From assembly GCA_903821255.1 (NCBI GenBank), contig CAIJKT010001008.1, forward strand, positions 1-7,868: a stretch of 7,868 bases of DNA, read 5' to 3'. This document shows positions 1 through 6,512 of the stretch, one piece after another (position 1 is the first letter of the stretch; every line of letters starts with the position of its first letter). The notes under the pieces were generated by a model, which did not search any database, had not been told where the DNA came from, and worked only from the letters and a program-made list of their open reading frames with translations. This DNA is from an uncultured Lentisphaeria bacterium (GTDB lineage: Bacteria > Verrucomicrobiota > Lentisphaeria > Victivallales > Victivallaceae). A program made the position numbers and the translations under genes.

Positions 1-2019
1 CCGCTGGATATCCAGGAAAAAATCATGCACTTCCGGATCGGTAAAGGACAATTTTATATATGGTTGCAATTGAGTCGCCAGTTCCAGCGCTTTGCCAGCT
101 TTGTCTTCCGGCGTCGCTTCACGCTTGACCATATTAAATAAATCTTTCATTGAAAATTCCGGGGTGACATTCTGCTTATCAGGGGTATCGGGGTTCGCCA
201 TTTTTACAATGTTTTCACGCCGTATATCGGCAACCGCCTTAAGTAATGGATTGTTATATCCCAAAAAGACAATCAGGAAATAGTTATCAGGCTCACCCTG
301 TATCCTGCTGCCGGCAACGGCTAATTCTTGTTGACAGTATTTCTGCATATTTTTCTTGAAATCCGTTGAATTATAATTGCTAAGCACGGTTTTTCGCAGT
401 AAATCCAGCTTTAACCCGCACAGCCGGACACTTGCCAGCGGATGCGACGGCGCAATGGCAATATAATCTCCACTGTTGCGAAGCATATTTTCCAGTACTT
501 TTTTAGACTCAGGATTGGGAACGGGGTTTCCCTGACTGGCTCCGGACTGAAATAAAGCATATTCCATCATCATGCTGTTGAACCAGTCTGCCGCCGCATC
601 GCGTTCCGGCAATGCCGGATGTTTCCGGAAAAATATCCGGCTGAGTTCCAGATTTTTCAAAGCGGCTTGATAATTAAAATCGCACCATTGATTCTCGTCC
701 CAATATAGATTAAATCGTCCCATATCAAGACAGTACCGGTTGTACATTTTCCATTCCTCAAAGGAATTGATACCGTCGGCCAGATCAAACTTATAAAATT
801 GCCGGTTTATTTCTTCAAGGAATTTGGGACGATAGAGATTAGCCAGCCGTGCCATCTCCTGCCGGTCCCGCCGGGTTATAAACGGTCTTTTATTGTCCAG
901 GTTCCAATCAAAATATTGATATGAATATAATCCTCGACATACCGGGAAATCGCGTTCGATTTCCTGACAAAGTCCTAGGTTTTTGGTGATTGCGGCAATC
1001 GCTTTTTGGGGAGAATTGCTGATATAACCTTCATCTCTGTTCAACGCCAACGCCGCCAGACGGCATTCCAATTTTTTCGGTTCCAGCGCAATGGCGGCAT
1101 CCAGCTTACGGCGGGCGGCGGCATAATCGCCCAGACGGCTGAAGAACTGATATTCGGCAAAGAACCGCTCCGCTTCTTCGGATGCCGAAACGGTGATCTG
1201 CAGCGGACTGACTTTCAGATATTCCGCCATAGCCGTGATGGTATTCGTCGCAGTAGTCTTGGAGTCGGCAAAGCAGTTATCAAGACTAAAGCGGAACAGT
1301 TCTTTGTCGGCGGCATTGGTCATGCGCAAAATCAGGTTGACTATTTCCGCCGAACTGCCTGGAGAAAATTCCAAGCGCAGCAATCGCGCAGACGGAGCCA
1401 ATGTGAACACCTGCCCGGTGATTTTGCGCTCCAGATTCACACTTTCCAGATAATCGCGTTCAAGCACGATAACGCCTGTAATTCCGCCCATGCGCCGTTC
1501 CAGATCCGCCGCGATAAACGCTTCCATATATTTGAAACGTTCCGGCACCCCGGCATCGCGTACTGTTACTATCGACAATAATATCTGTTTCTCTGGGTGT
1601 TTTATTATGTCCTGCGCCTGTCGCAACCGTTCGACGATCTCCTTGACCGCATTTTGCTCCGATAAAGCGGCATTTACCAGCCGGAAGCCGTTGCGGGCAT
1701 CGTAAACTATAAGTCCGGAAACCACCGCTCCCGATTTTCCAGGCCTGGCGGTAATGACTGCAAATAAATCGGCATGAATGGTTTTGCCCATATCAACAAG
1801 ATTTGAGCCGGTAAAGCCGGCGGCGGTAAGATCTCGCTCCTTGAGCACTGCTTCAATGCCGGCGCGTTCAAGGAACTCGATGCCGGAATCGCTCGACATG
1901 GCGGCAAGCACCTGATCCGCCACCGGCGCGAGTTCCGGCGCAACCGGTATCAAAGCCACCTTTGCGGCATTAACCGCCATGCAGCAGAACATAACCAGAA
2001 TTAATAACAGATTTTTCAT
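1..2019 (-). CDS. Exported CsgG-like/TPR-like giant protein, paralogue of the upstream gene (partial, 3' end outside window)
   Basis: This reading frame stays open from an ATG at 2019 to the window edge: 673 codons with no in-frame stop. The true C-terminus lies outside, so this is a cut gene, not a broken one. The N-terminus is a signal peptide (MKNLLLILVMFCC, then VNAA, cleavage near residue 19). Residues 20-110 read as a CsgG/TolB-N-like module (VALIP strand, IEFLERAGIE, GKTIHADLFAVI). Residues 145-255 form a second such module (RDAGVPERFKY, VLERDYLESVNLERKI, LAPSARLLRLEF). Residues 279-325 are TPR-like, followed by a helical region with the motif at residues 412-430 (GINS, EW, YN, YC). 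It aligns along its length with the protein encoded at 2028-5159, about 80% identical over residues 154-233 by hand count. It starts 8 bp after that gene's stop, with a modest AAAGAG ribosome site 5 nt before the ATG. Probable periplasmic or surface location; molecular function unknown. Confidence 0.88.
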   Translation of the reverse strand, partial: MKNLLLILVMFCCMAVNAAKVALIPVAPELAPVADQVLAAMSSDSGIEFLERAGIEAVLKERDLTAAGFTGSNLVDMGKTIHADLFAVITARPGKSGAVVSGLIVYDARNGFRLVNAALSEQNAVKEIVERLRQAQDIIKHPEKQILLSIVTVRDAGVPERFKYMEAFIAADLERRMGGITGVIVLERDYLESVNLERKITGQVFTLAPSARLLRLEFSPGSSAEIVNLILRMTNAADKELFRFSLDNCFADSKTTATNTITAMAEYLKVSPLQITVSASEEAERFFAEYQFFSRLGDYAAARRKLDAAIALEPKKLECRLAALALNRDEGYISNSPQKAIAAITKNLGLCQEIERDFPVCRGLYSYQYFDWNLDNKRPFITRRDRQEMARLANLYRPKFLEEINRQFYKFDLADGINSFEEWKMYNRYCLDMGRFNLYWDENQWCDFNYQAALKNLELSRIFFRKHPALPERDAAADWFNSMMMEYALFQSGASQGNPVPNPESKKVLENMLRNSGDYIAIAPSHPLASVRLCGLKLDLLRKTVLSNYNSTDFKKNMQKYCQQELAVAGSRIQGEPDNYFLIVFLGYNNPLLKAVADIRRENIVKMANPDTPDKQNVTPEFSMKDLFNMVKREATPEDKAGKALELATQLQPYIKLSFTDPEVHDFFLDIQR

Positions 2020-2027
2020 CGTACTCT

Positions 2028-5000
2028 TTATTTCGGCGTAACTTTATAAATATTGTTTTCGTCAACCGCAATGGCCGACTTGCCGTCCGGATGGGGAAAT
2101 ACCAGATGATGCCAGGTCGTAGTGGCGGCAGGCGGCATAAAAATCAGCGGGGACTGGGAAACATCCGGCAATGTCAGCAATTTAACAGTATTCTCGCCGC
2201 CGAACCAAATTTGACCGGCACGCGAAAAGAACGCCGGTTTATAAATGATTTCCCTGGGCTGGTGATATTTGGCGTCAAGACAATATTTGGCTTTGCCGTC
2301 GGAAACGGAGAAAAACATTTCCGGCTGGTCAGTTGCCAGATCATAGGTGTAATAATCCGTGTCGGCAAATGAACAGAAAATGACGCCGTTGACCACCGTC
2401 ATCGGAGAATCAATTTTCCGCCCGCGAAGCCGGAAGCGGGAGGAGTTGGAAGCCAGACTGTATTCCAGTAAACCGCTGCCGTGGTTGGGCGAAAAAACCA
2501 CATTGAACAGCAAACGGTTGCGGGGCCGGTCGGCAATCAGGTTATAAACGCTGAACGCCGTATTGGAATCCAGAAAATCTCTTTTGTCGTCGCGGGATGT
2601 GGAAATGTGGAGTTTCCGGTTGCCGCCGTCCGGATCGCAGGAAAAAAGGATGGTTTCACTGGCGTAACCGGAGCGCCCGGATTTTTCTTCTCCGGCGAAA
2701 ACATAGATGCGACGGTTGAGGACAGCGAGGCCCATGACTACAGACGAGGGCAAATCTTTAATTTCATTAATAGTATTATCCCGCAACGACATCACATAAA
2801 CTGTTTTGTTGCCGGCAATTACGGCCAGGTCGTCTTCGATGGCCAACGGCGGTTTTCGTTCCGGATTCCGGTCGGCGGATATTTCCGCCGCCGGCGTCCA
2901 CGAAGTAAGCATCTGCATTTCCGCGGTTTTGACATCCAGCCGGGCAAGCGCCCAGGTTTCCCGCATACCCTCTTTTTCCTTCGTTCTCTGTGACAGCAGC
3001 AGATTGAGGTTGTTACCGTCCAGCAAGGCATTTTGAATTCCCACGCGGGATGTTTTACTCTTCTTTTCATGGAGCATGGACACGGCGGCGATTCTGCTGA
3101 TACTGACATCTTCGTTGAGCGCGGCAAGCGCTTCGCGGGAGGGTTCGTTCTGTTTTAAATATGCGGCTTTGGCGAGTTTTGCGCCGAGTTCAAAAAAGAA
3201 ATTACGCGCTTTGACGTCGACAAAAGCCTGTTCTTTGTATTTAAGGAGTTCCGGCGCCAGTTCAAGCACTTTTGCGGCCTTTTCATCCGGATCGGCGACG
3301 GCATTGACGGCGGCAAAAAGCGAATCCATTGTATCAACATTATAGTTAGGATTGTGAAACTCCTTTTTAATCTTCCGGGCAATATCGCTGTAATCGTTGT
3401 TTCTGCCGAGAAGATTCTCCGTTCTTATAATCCCGACAGTCTCGAAAACTTTACCGTCGATGGCGGCCGCCTGCTTGCAGTATTCAGTCATTGCACCTGC
3501 AAAGGCGGTTGGATCATATTTGTTTTTCACGGTTTCCCGCATCAATTTCAGTTGCAGCGCTTCGATCCTGAGTTGCAGCAGCGGATGGGTCGCAGCCTGG
3601 GCGATATATTCGTCGCAGACAGCCAGAACGCGTTCTCCGACGGCCTGGCTGTCAAGTGTGCTTCTATCCCGCAGATAACTCACCAGATTACTGAATTCTA
3701 TCAGCAACCGGAAAAGTTTGCCGTCAAAACTGCGCGGAGCGCACCATTCCGGATGTTTTTCGGCAAATTCCCGGCTGACTTTCAGATGTTCCAAAGCAAT
3801 TTTATTGCTCGCCGCCGCCCAGGCGTCGCAATCGTAATAAAGCTCAAACACACACATTCTCCAGCAGTACTGATTGTAATTCTGCCATTCAGTATAAGAA
3901 TTGATACCGTTGCGGAGGTCGAACGGCGGGCCGAGACGACGGAGTTCTTCTTCATACAGCGGGCGAAATACTTCCGTCCATTTGGCCATGTCGGCAAAAT
4001 CCTGCGGCGTGGAGCCTTTGCGGAAACCGGACAGGGGAAAAATATTGTAGTTGATATACAAAGAATGTTGGGTGCCAGGGAAATCCCGCTTGAATTCCTG
4101 CGCCAGATCCATGTTTTTCTGGTTGGCGGCCAGCATCCGCTTATAATTTCCGGCGGGTACTTCCGCCTGATTCAGCAGCATCTGCCACTCACGGTAATCG
4201 CGATGTTCCGGGTTCAGGGAAATCGCCGCATTCAATTTGGCTCGAGCAGCCCGATATTCTTTACGGGAATTGAAAAAACGGAACTCCTCGAAAAACCGCG
4301 CGGCTTCAGATACAGCAGAACCCGATACCGTCGGCACGGGTTCCTTTAAATACCCCGCCAGTTCTGTTACCATTTTCTCCTCCGTATTTTCGGCAAAACA
4401 ATTATCCTGTTCATAGCGGAATAATTCATTATCTGTGGCGTCGGTTACACGCAAAGTCAATTTGACGATTTCCGGCGAGGAACCCGGCGCAAATTCCAGA
4501 CGCAGCAGCCGCGCCGACGGTGCCAGCTTGAACATCTGCCCGGTGATTTTGCGCTCCAGATTCACGCTTTCCAGATAATCGCGTTCCAGTACCGTAACGC
4601 TTGGAATTCCACCCAGGCGGCGTTCCAGATCCGCCGCGATGAACGCCTGCCGGTATTTTAAGCGTTCCGGCACCCCGGCGTCCCGCACCGCCGCCAATGA
4701 CAGCAGAATCTGTTTATCGGGATGGCTGCTGACCTCCAGAGATTTTCGCAATTGTACAATCACGGTTTTGACGCAATCATCCTGTTTTTCCGGCAGCGCG
4801 ATGTTCGCCAGCCGGAAACCGTTGCGGGTATCATAGACAATCAATCCGGACGGCACTGTGCCGCCGTCTTCCTTTTTCGCCAGTTTTCCGACAATGACCG
4901 CAAACAAATCGGCATGAATGGTTTTGCCCAGGTCGGCAAGATTGCCGGCGGTAAGGCCGGAGGCGGCAAGTTTGCGTTCATTGAGCGCCGCTTCAATACT

Positions 5001-5159
5001 GGCGCGTTCGATAAATTCGATGCCGGGATCATTCGCCATGGCGGCAAGCGTCTGATCCGCCACCGGCGTCAGCTCCGGAACAGTTGGAATTAAAGCCACT
5101 TGCGCCGCATTTACTCCCGGCATCAACAACAGAAGCAGTAACAGGCTTAGACGTTTCAC
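2028..5159 (-). CDS. Exported 1043-residue protein: tandem CsgG-like modules, TPR-like helical region, C-terminal propeller-like domain
   Basis: Third gene of the operon. It starts at GTG (5159), which overlaps the preceding TGA by 4 bp (GTGA). The start is supported by the signal peptide that follows at once (MKRLS, a leucine run, then VNAA, cleavage near residue 19) and by an AAAGG site about 10 nt upstream. Residues 20-120 resemble the CsgG/TolB-N fold (VALIP strand, IEFIERASIEAALNERKL, LGKTIHADLFAVI). Residues 148-255 look like a second module (ILLSLAAVRDAG, VTVLERDYLESVNLERKI, LAPSARLLRLEF). Residues 283-332 are TPR-like (EYRAARAKLNAAISLNPEH). Residues 340-700 are mostly helical and contain the GINS..EW..YN.YC motif at 414-432. 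Residues about 705-1043 are beta-rich with repeated short strands (AVIAGNKTVYVMSL, GLAVLNRRIYVFAG, VVNGVIFCSFADTDYYTYDL, SAIAVDENNIYKV), suggesting a beta-propeller. CsgG-fold proteins in other bacteria act in export or envelope assembly. Here I infer only a periplasmic or surface envelope role. No catalytic motif seen. Confidence 0.93.
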   Translation of the reverse strand: MKRLSLLLLLLLMPGVNAAQVALIPTVPELTPVADQTLAAMANDPGIEFIERASIEAALNERKLAASGLTAGNLADLGKTIHADLFAVIVGKLAKKEDGGTVPSGLIVYDTRNGFRLANIALPEKQDDCVKTVIVQLRKSLEVSSHPDKQILLSLAAVRDAGVPERLKYRQAFIAADLERRLGGIPSVTVLERDYLESVNLERKITGQMFKLAPSARLLRLEFAPGSSPEIVKLTLRVTDATDNELFRYEQDNCFAENTEEKMVTELAGYLKEPVPTVSGSAVSEAARFFEEFRFFNSRKEYRAARAKLNAAISLNPEHRDYREWQMLLNQAEVPAGNYKRMLAANQKNMDLAQEFKRDFPGTQHSLYINYNIFPLSGFRKGSTPQDFADMAKWTEVFRPLYEEELRRLGPPFDLRNGINSYTEWQNYNQYCWRMCVFELYYDCDAWAAASNKIALEHLKVSREFAEKHPEWCAPRSFDGKLFRLLIEFSNLVSYLRDRSTLDSQAVGERVLAVCDEYIAQAATHPLLQLRIEALQLKLMRETVKNKYDPTAFAGAMTEYCKQAAAIDGKVFETVGIIRTENLLGRNNDYSDIARKIKKEFHNPNYNVDTMDSLFAAVNAVADPDEKAAKVLELAPELLKYKEQAFVDVKARNFFFELGAKLAKAAYLKQNEPSREALAALNEDVSISRIAAVSMLHEKKSKTSRVGIQNALLDGNNLNLLLSQRTKEKEGMRETWALARLDVKTAEMQMLTSWTPAAEISADRNPERKPPLAIEDDLAVIAGNKTVYVMSLRDNTINEIKDLPSSVVMGLAVLNRRIYVFAGEEKSGRSGYASETILFSCDPDGGNRKLHISTSRDDKRDFLDSNTAFSVYNLIADRPRNRLLFNVVFSPNHGSGLLEYSLASNSSRFRLRGRKIDSPMTVVNGVIFCSFADTDYYTYDLATDQPEMFFSVSDGKAKYCLDAKYHQPREIIYKPAFFSRAGQIWFGGENTVKLLTLPDVSQSPLIFMPPAATTTWHHLVFPHPDGKSAIAVDENNIYKVTPK

Positions 5160-5785
5160 AGCGGCATAACCTTTCGGGTAATGACAAGATGATTAATCTT
5201 CTCGGATTGCGCTCCATTCATGGCAACAGGCGAGAATCCGGCAAGCCGCACCGCTTCGCCGCCGGCAATTTTTACCATGCAATCAGCCTCAAACGCAAAC
5301 AGTTTTTTATCAACTCTGCAGACCCAGAATTCGCCTTTAAGTTGCGGGGTGTCGAGCCGGATCACGTCTCCGGCGGCAGCGGCAAACTGAATTTTAATGG
5401 ATTGTCCATGCCCGCCGGGGTTCAGGTCTATCTCAAACAACGACTCCACTTTCTTTTTTTCCGTACGCTCGAAAGTCAACAACTCGCCATTAACCATAGC
5501 AACGCCGAGACCTTCCGGTTCAAACAGCCGTCTGGATTCCGCCAATAACGAAGTCGTTGGAATGGACGCCGGAAGATGATAAAAAAAGATTCCCAGGCCA
5601 AGCATTACCATCGCCGCAACCGCGCCGATCCATGGATATATCCTGACGAGACGGAACTTCCGCCGTTCCGGCAGTTGTCTTGCTTTGCGGAAAAATTCAG
5701 CCTTGAAATCCGCAGCCGGACGGAATCCGGCTCCGGCGTGGCGGCGTTCGTACTCGCCGGACAATCGGTTTAAATGTTCATTCAT
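5156..5785 (-). CDS. Single-pass membrane protein, putative anti-sigma factor of the adjacent ECF sigma
   Basis: Second gene of the operon, 209 residues. Its ATG overlaps the sigma gene's TGA (ATGA), and an AAGGAG site lies 8 nt upstream inside the sigma gene, so the start is firm and the two genes are coupled. Residues 1-48 are a charged, arginine-rich cytoplasmic segment (EYERRHAGAG, FKAEFFRKARQLPERRKFRLVR). Residues 50-69 form one hydrophobic membrane span (YPWIGAVAAMVMLGLGIFFY). Residues 75-209 are an extracytoplasmic part with alternating beta strands (VAMVNGELLTFER, VIRLDTPQLKGEFWVCRVDKK). Size, topology and position directly after an ECF sigma gene fit an anti-sigma factor with a FecR-like outer domain. 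No zinc-binding HxxxCxxC motif is present, so it is not a classical ZAS anti-sigma factor. The role rests on context; it could also be a membrane protein that couples the sigma factor to the large exported proteins. Confidence 0.85.
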   Translation of the reverse strand: MNEHLNRLSGEYERRHAGAGFRPAADFKAEFFRKARQLPERRKFRLVRIYPWIGAVAAMVMLGLGIFFYHLPASIPTTSLLAESRRLFEPEGLGVAMVNGELLTFERTEKKKVESLFEIDLNPGGHGQSIKIQFAAAAGDVIRLDTPQLKGEFWVCRVDKKLFAFEADCMVKIAGGEAVRLAGFSPVAMNGAQSEKINHLVITRKVMPL

Positions 5786-6291
5786 TTCAATAACTCCTTA
5801 AGCTGTTTCCCGAGGATTTTACGGGCCTTGTGCACTCTCCAGTAAAGGGTGGCCGGGCCGCAGCCGAGCAGCTCAGCCGCTTCATTGGTGGAAAGTCCTT
5901 CAAAGACGGTTAAATTCAAAGCCGAATGCAAATAGTTCGGCAAGGTACTCATGGCCGCTTCAATCACTTCACCAACGTCACGGCCATGCTCAGGCGCAGG
6001 CGCATCCGGAGCAGGTTGATTTTCAAACAATGCGGTCTCCCGTTTACGGCGGCGCAGCAGATCATATGCCTCATTACAGGCAATGCGGCAGACCCATCCG
6101 GAAATTTTATCCGGCTTCTCGCAGCGGTCAAATTTAGTCCAGGCTTTCAGCAGGGACTGCTGAATGACATCGTCAGTATCTCCGGTATTGCCTAAAATCC
6201 GGAATACCACGCGCCGCATCATCGGCAAATGGCAATTGATCAACTCTCCGAACACCAGTTCCCGGTTGTCGGACAGAACTGTTTCGCTCAT
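5782..6291 (-). CDS. ECF-family RNA polymerase sigma-70 factor
   Basis: First gene of the leftward operon, 169 residues, a normal length for an ECF sigma factor. These factors redirect RNA polymerase to promoters of an envelope or stress regulon. Residues 18-85 match sigma region 2 (HLPMMRRVVFRILGN, DTDDVIQQSLLKAWTKFD, ISGWVCRIACNEAYDLLRRRKR). A short alanine/proline-rich linker (91-101) follows. Residues 110-165 match region 4, with the helix-turn-helix at about 131-158 (LSTNEAAELLGCGPATLYWRVHKARK). No regions 1 or 3 are present, as expected for ECF factors. The ATG at 6291 is the only sensible start: an in-frame stop lies shortly upstream. It follows a GGGGGAG ribosome site that is unusually close, 2 nt from the ATG. 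The stop overlaps the ATG of the putative anti-sigma gene. The ECF subgroup cannot be assigned by eye. Confidence 0.96.
   Translation of the reverse strand: MSETVLSDNRELVFGELINCHLPMMRRVVFRILGNTGDTDDVIQQSLLKAWTKFDRCEKPDKISGWVCRIACNEAYDLLRRRKRETALFENQPAPDAPAPEHGRDVGEVIEAAMSTLPNYLHSALNLTVFEGLSTNEAAELLGCGPATLYWRVHKARKILGKQLKELLK
5794..5799 (-). promoter_or_regulatory. Ribosome binding site of the putative anti-sigma gene, inside the sigma gene
   Basis: On the minus strand this reads AAGGAG, eight bases before the ATG at 5785. It is the strongest Shine-Dalgarno match in the operon and lies within the last codons of the sigma gene. It fixes the start of the membrane protein and means that gene can be loaded independently as well as by coupling. 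Confidence 0.7.
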
Positions 6292-6380
6292 AACTCCCCC
6301 GGCAAAATTATTACAGCTTCCTGCTTATTCCTCATGATCTACAATTAATATGACGCAAAAAAAACGATAATCTTGGCGGT

Positions 6381-6410
6381 TCTATTAAAAAAAGTGCTTT
6401 TTTTAATAGA
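6381..6410. repeat. Perfect 14-bp inverted repeat with 2-nt centre, possible shared operator or cruciform
   Basis: The left arm TCTATTAAAAAAAG (6381-6394) and right arm CTTTTTTTAATAGA (6397-6410) are exact reverse complements separated by TG. The midpoint lies about 104 bp from the sigma start and 117 bp from the lectin start. As RNA it could fold into a 13-bp stem with a GUGC loop. A terminator is less likely because no gene ends near it. An operator for a dimeric regulator, a curved-DNA element with A7 and T7 tracts, or a 5' UTR hairpin are the alternatives. The repeat itself is certain; its role is inferred. Confidence 0.9.
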
Positions 6411-6431
6411 TATTTTACGGTCCAACAGTTA

Positions 6432-6459
6432 TTGACTCATTGCTTTTACAGGTTAAATT
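6432..6459 (+). promoter_or_regulatory. Candidate sigma-70 promoter of the lectin-TPR gene
   Basis: TTGACT (6432-6437, five of six consensus bases) is followed after 16 bp by TAAATT (6454-6459, four of six). Transcription would begin near 6466, about 47 nt before the ATG. The -35 element starts 22 bp after the end of the inverted repeat, so a protein bound there could influence this promoter. The -10 match is only fair. Confidence 0.4.
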
Positions 6460-6512
6460 AGAAGTTGTTTACACTTATATGAGGAGTCCAATACCCGGGG
6501 GATGAACGCAAA

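Larger units (their letters stand above)
6292..6512. promoter_or_regulatory. Divergent intergenic region between the sigma operon and the lectin gene
   Basis: A 221-bp AT-rich stretch separates two divergently transcribed units, so it must hold promoters for both. The rightward side has a candidate sigma-70 promoter (listed separately). On the leftward side I find no convincing -35/-10 pair ahead of the sigma gene, which would fit transcription from a non-housekeeping promoter such as the sigma factor's own. That absence is weak evidence. A perfect inverted repeat sits near the centre. No further coding region is visible beyond two tiny leader reading frames just before the lectin start. Confidence 0.65.

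Noticed and set aside
1006..1581. A 191-codon open frame on the plus strand
   Set aside because: It is codon-aligned and antisense to the partial paralogue, for which continuous homology to the neighbouring gene proves the minus-strand frame is the real one.
1707..1943. A 78-codon minus-strand frame resembling one at 4841-5047
   Set aside because: The two resemble each other only because they are the same shifted frame of the two paralogous genes; both are shadows.
1..2019. The left paralogue as a pseudogene
   Set aside because: All 673 codons are open, with a good signal peptide and conserved modules; it is merely cut by the window edge.
3354..4349. A 331-codon open frame on the plus strand
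   Set aside because: It lies fully antisense to the 1043-residue gene in the codon-aligned opposite frame, where stops need TTA, CTA or TCA codons in the real gene, which are rare here. The translation shows no domain, no signal and no ribosome site.
6381..6410. Reading the inverted repeat as a rho-independent terminator
   Set aside because: It has a T-rich arm as terminators do, but both flanking genes start, rather than end, next to it, and the stem is mostly A-T pairs.
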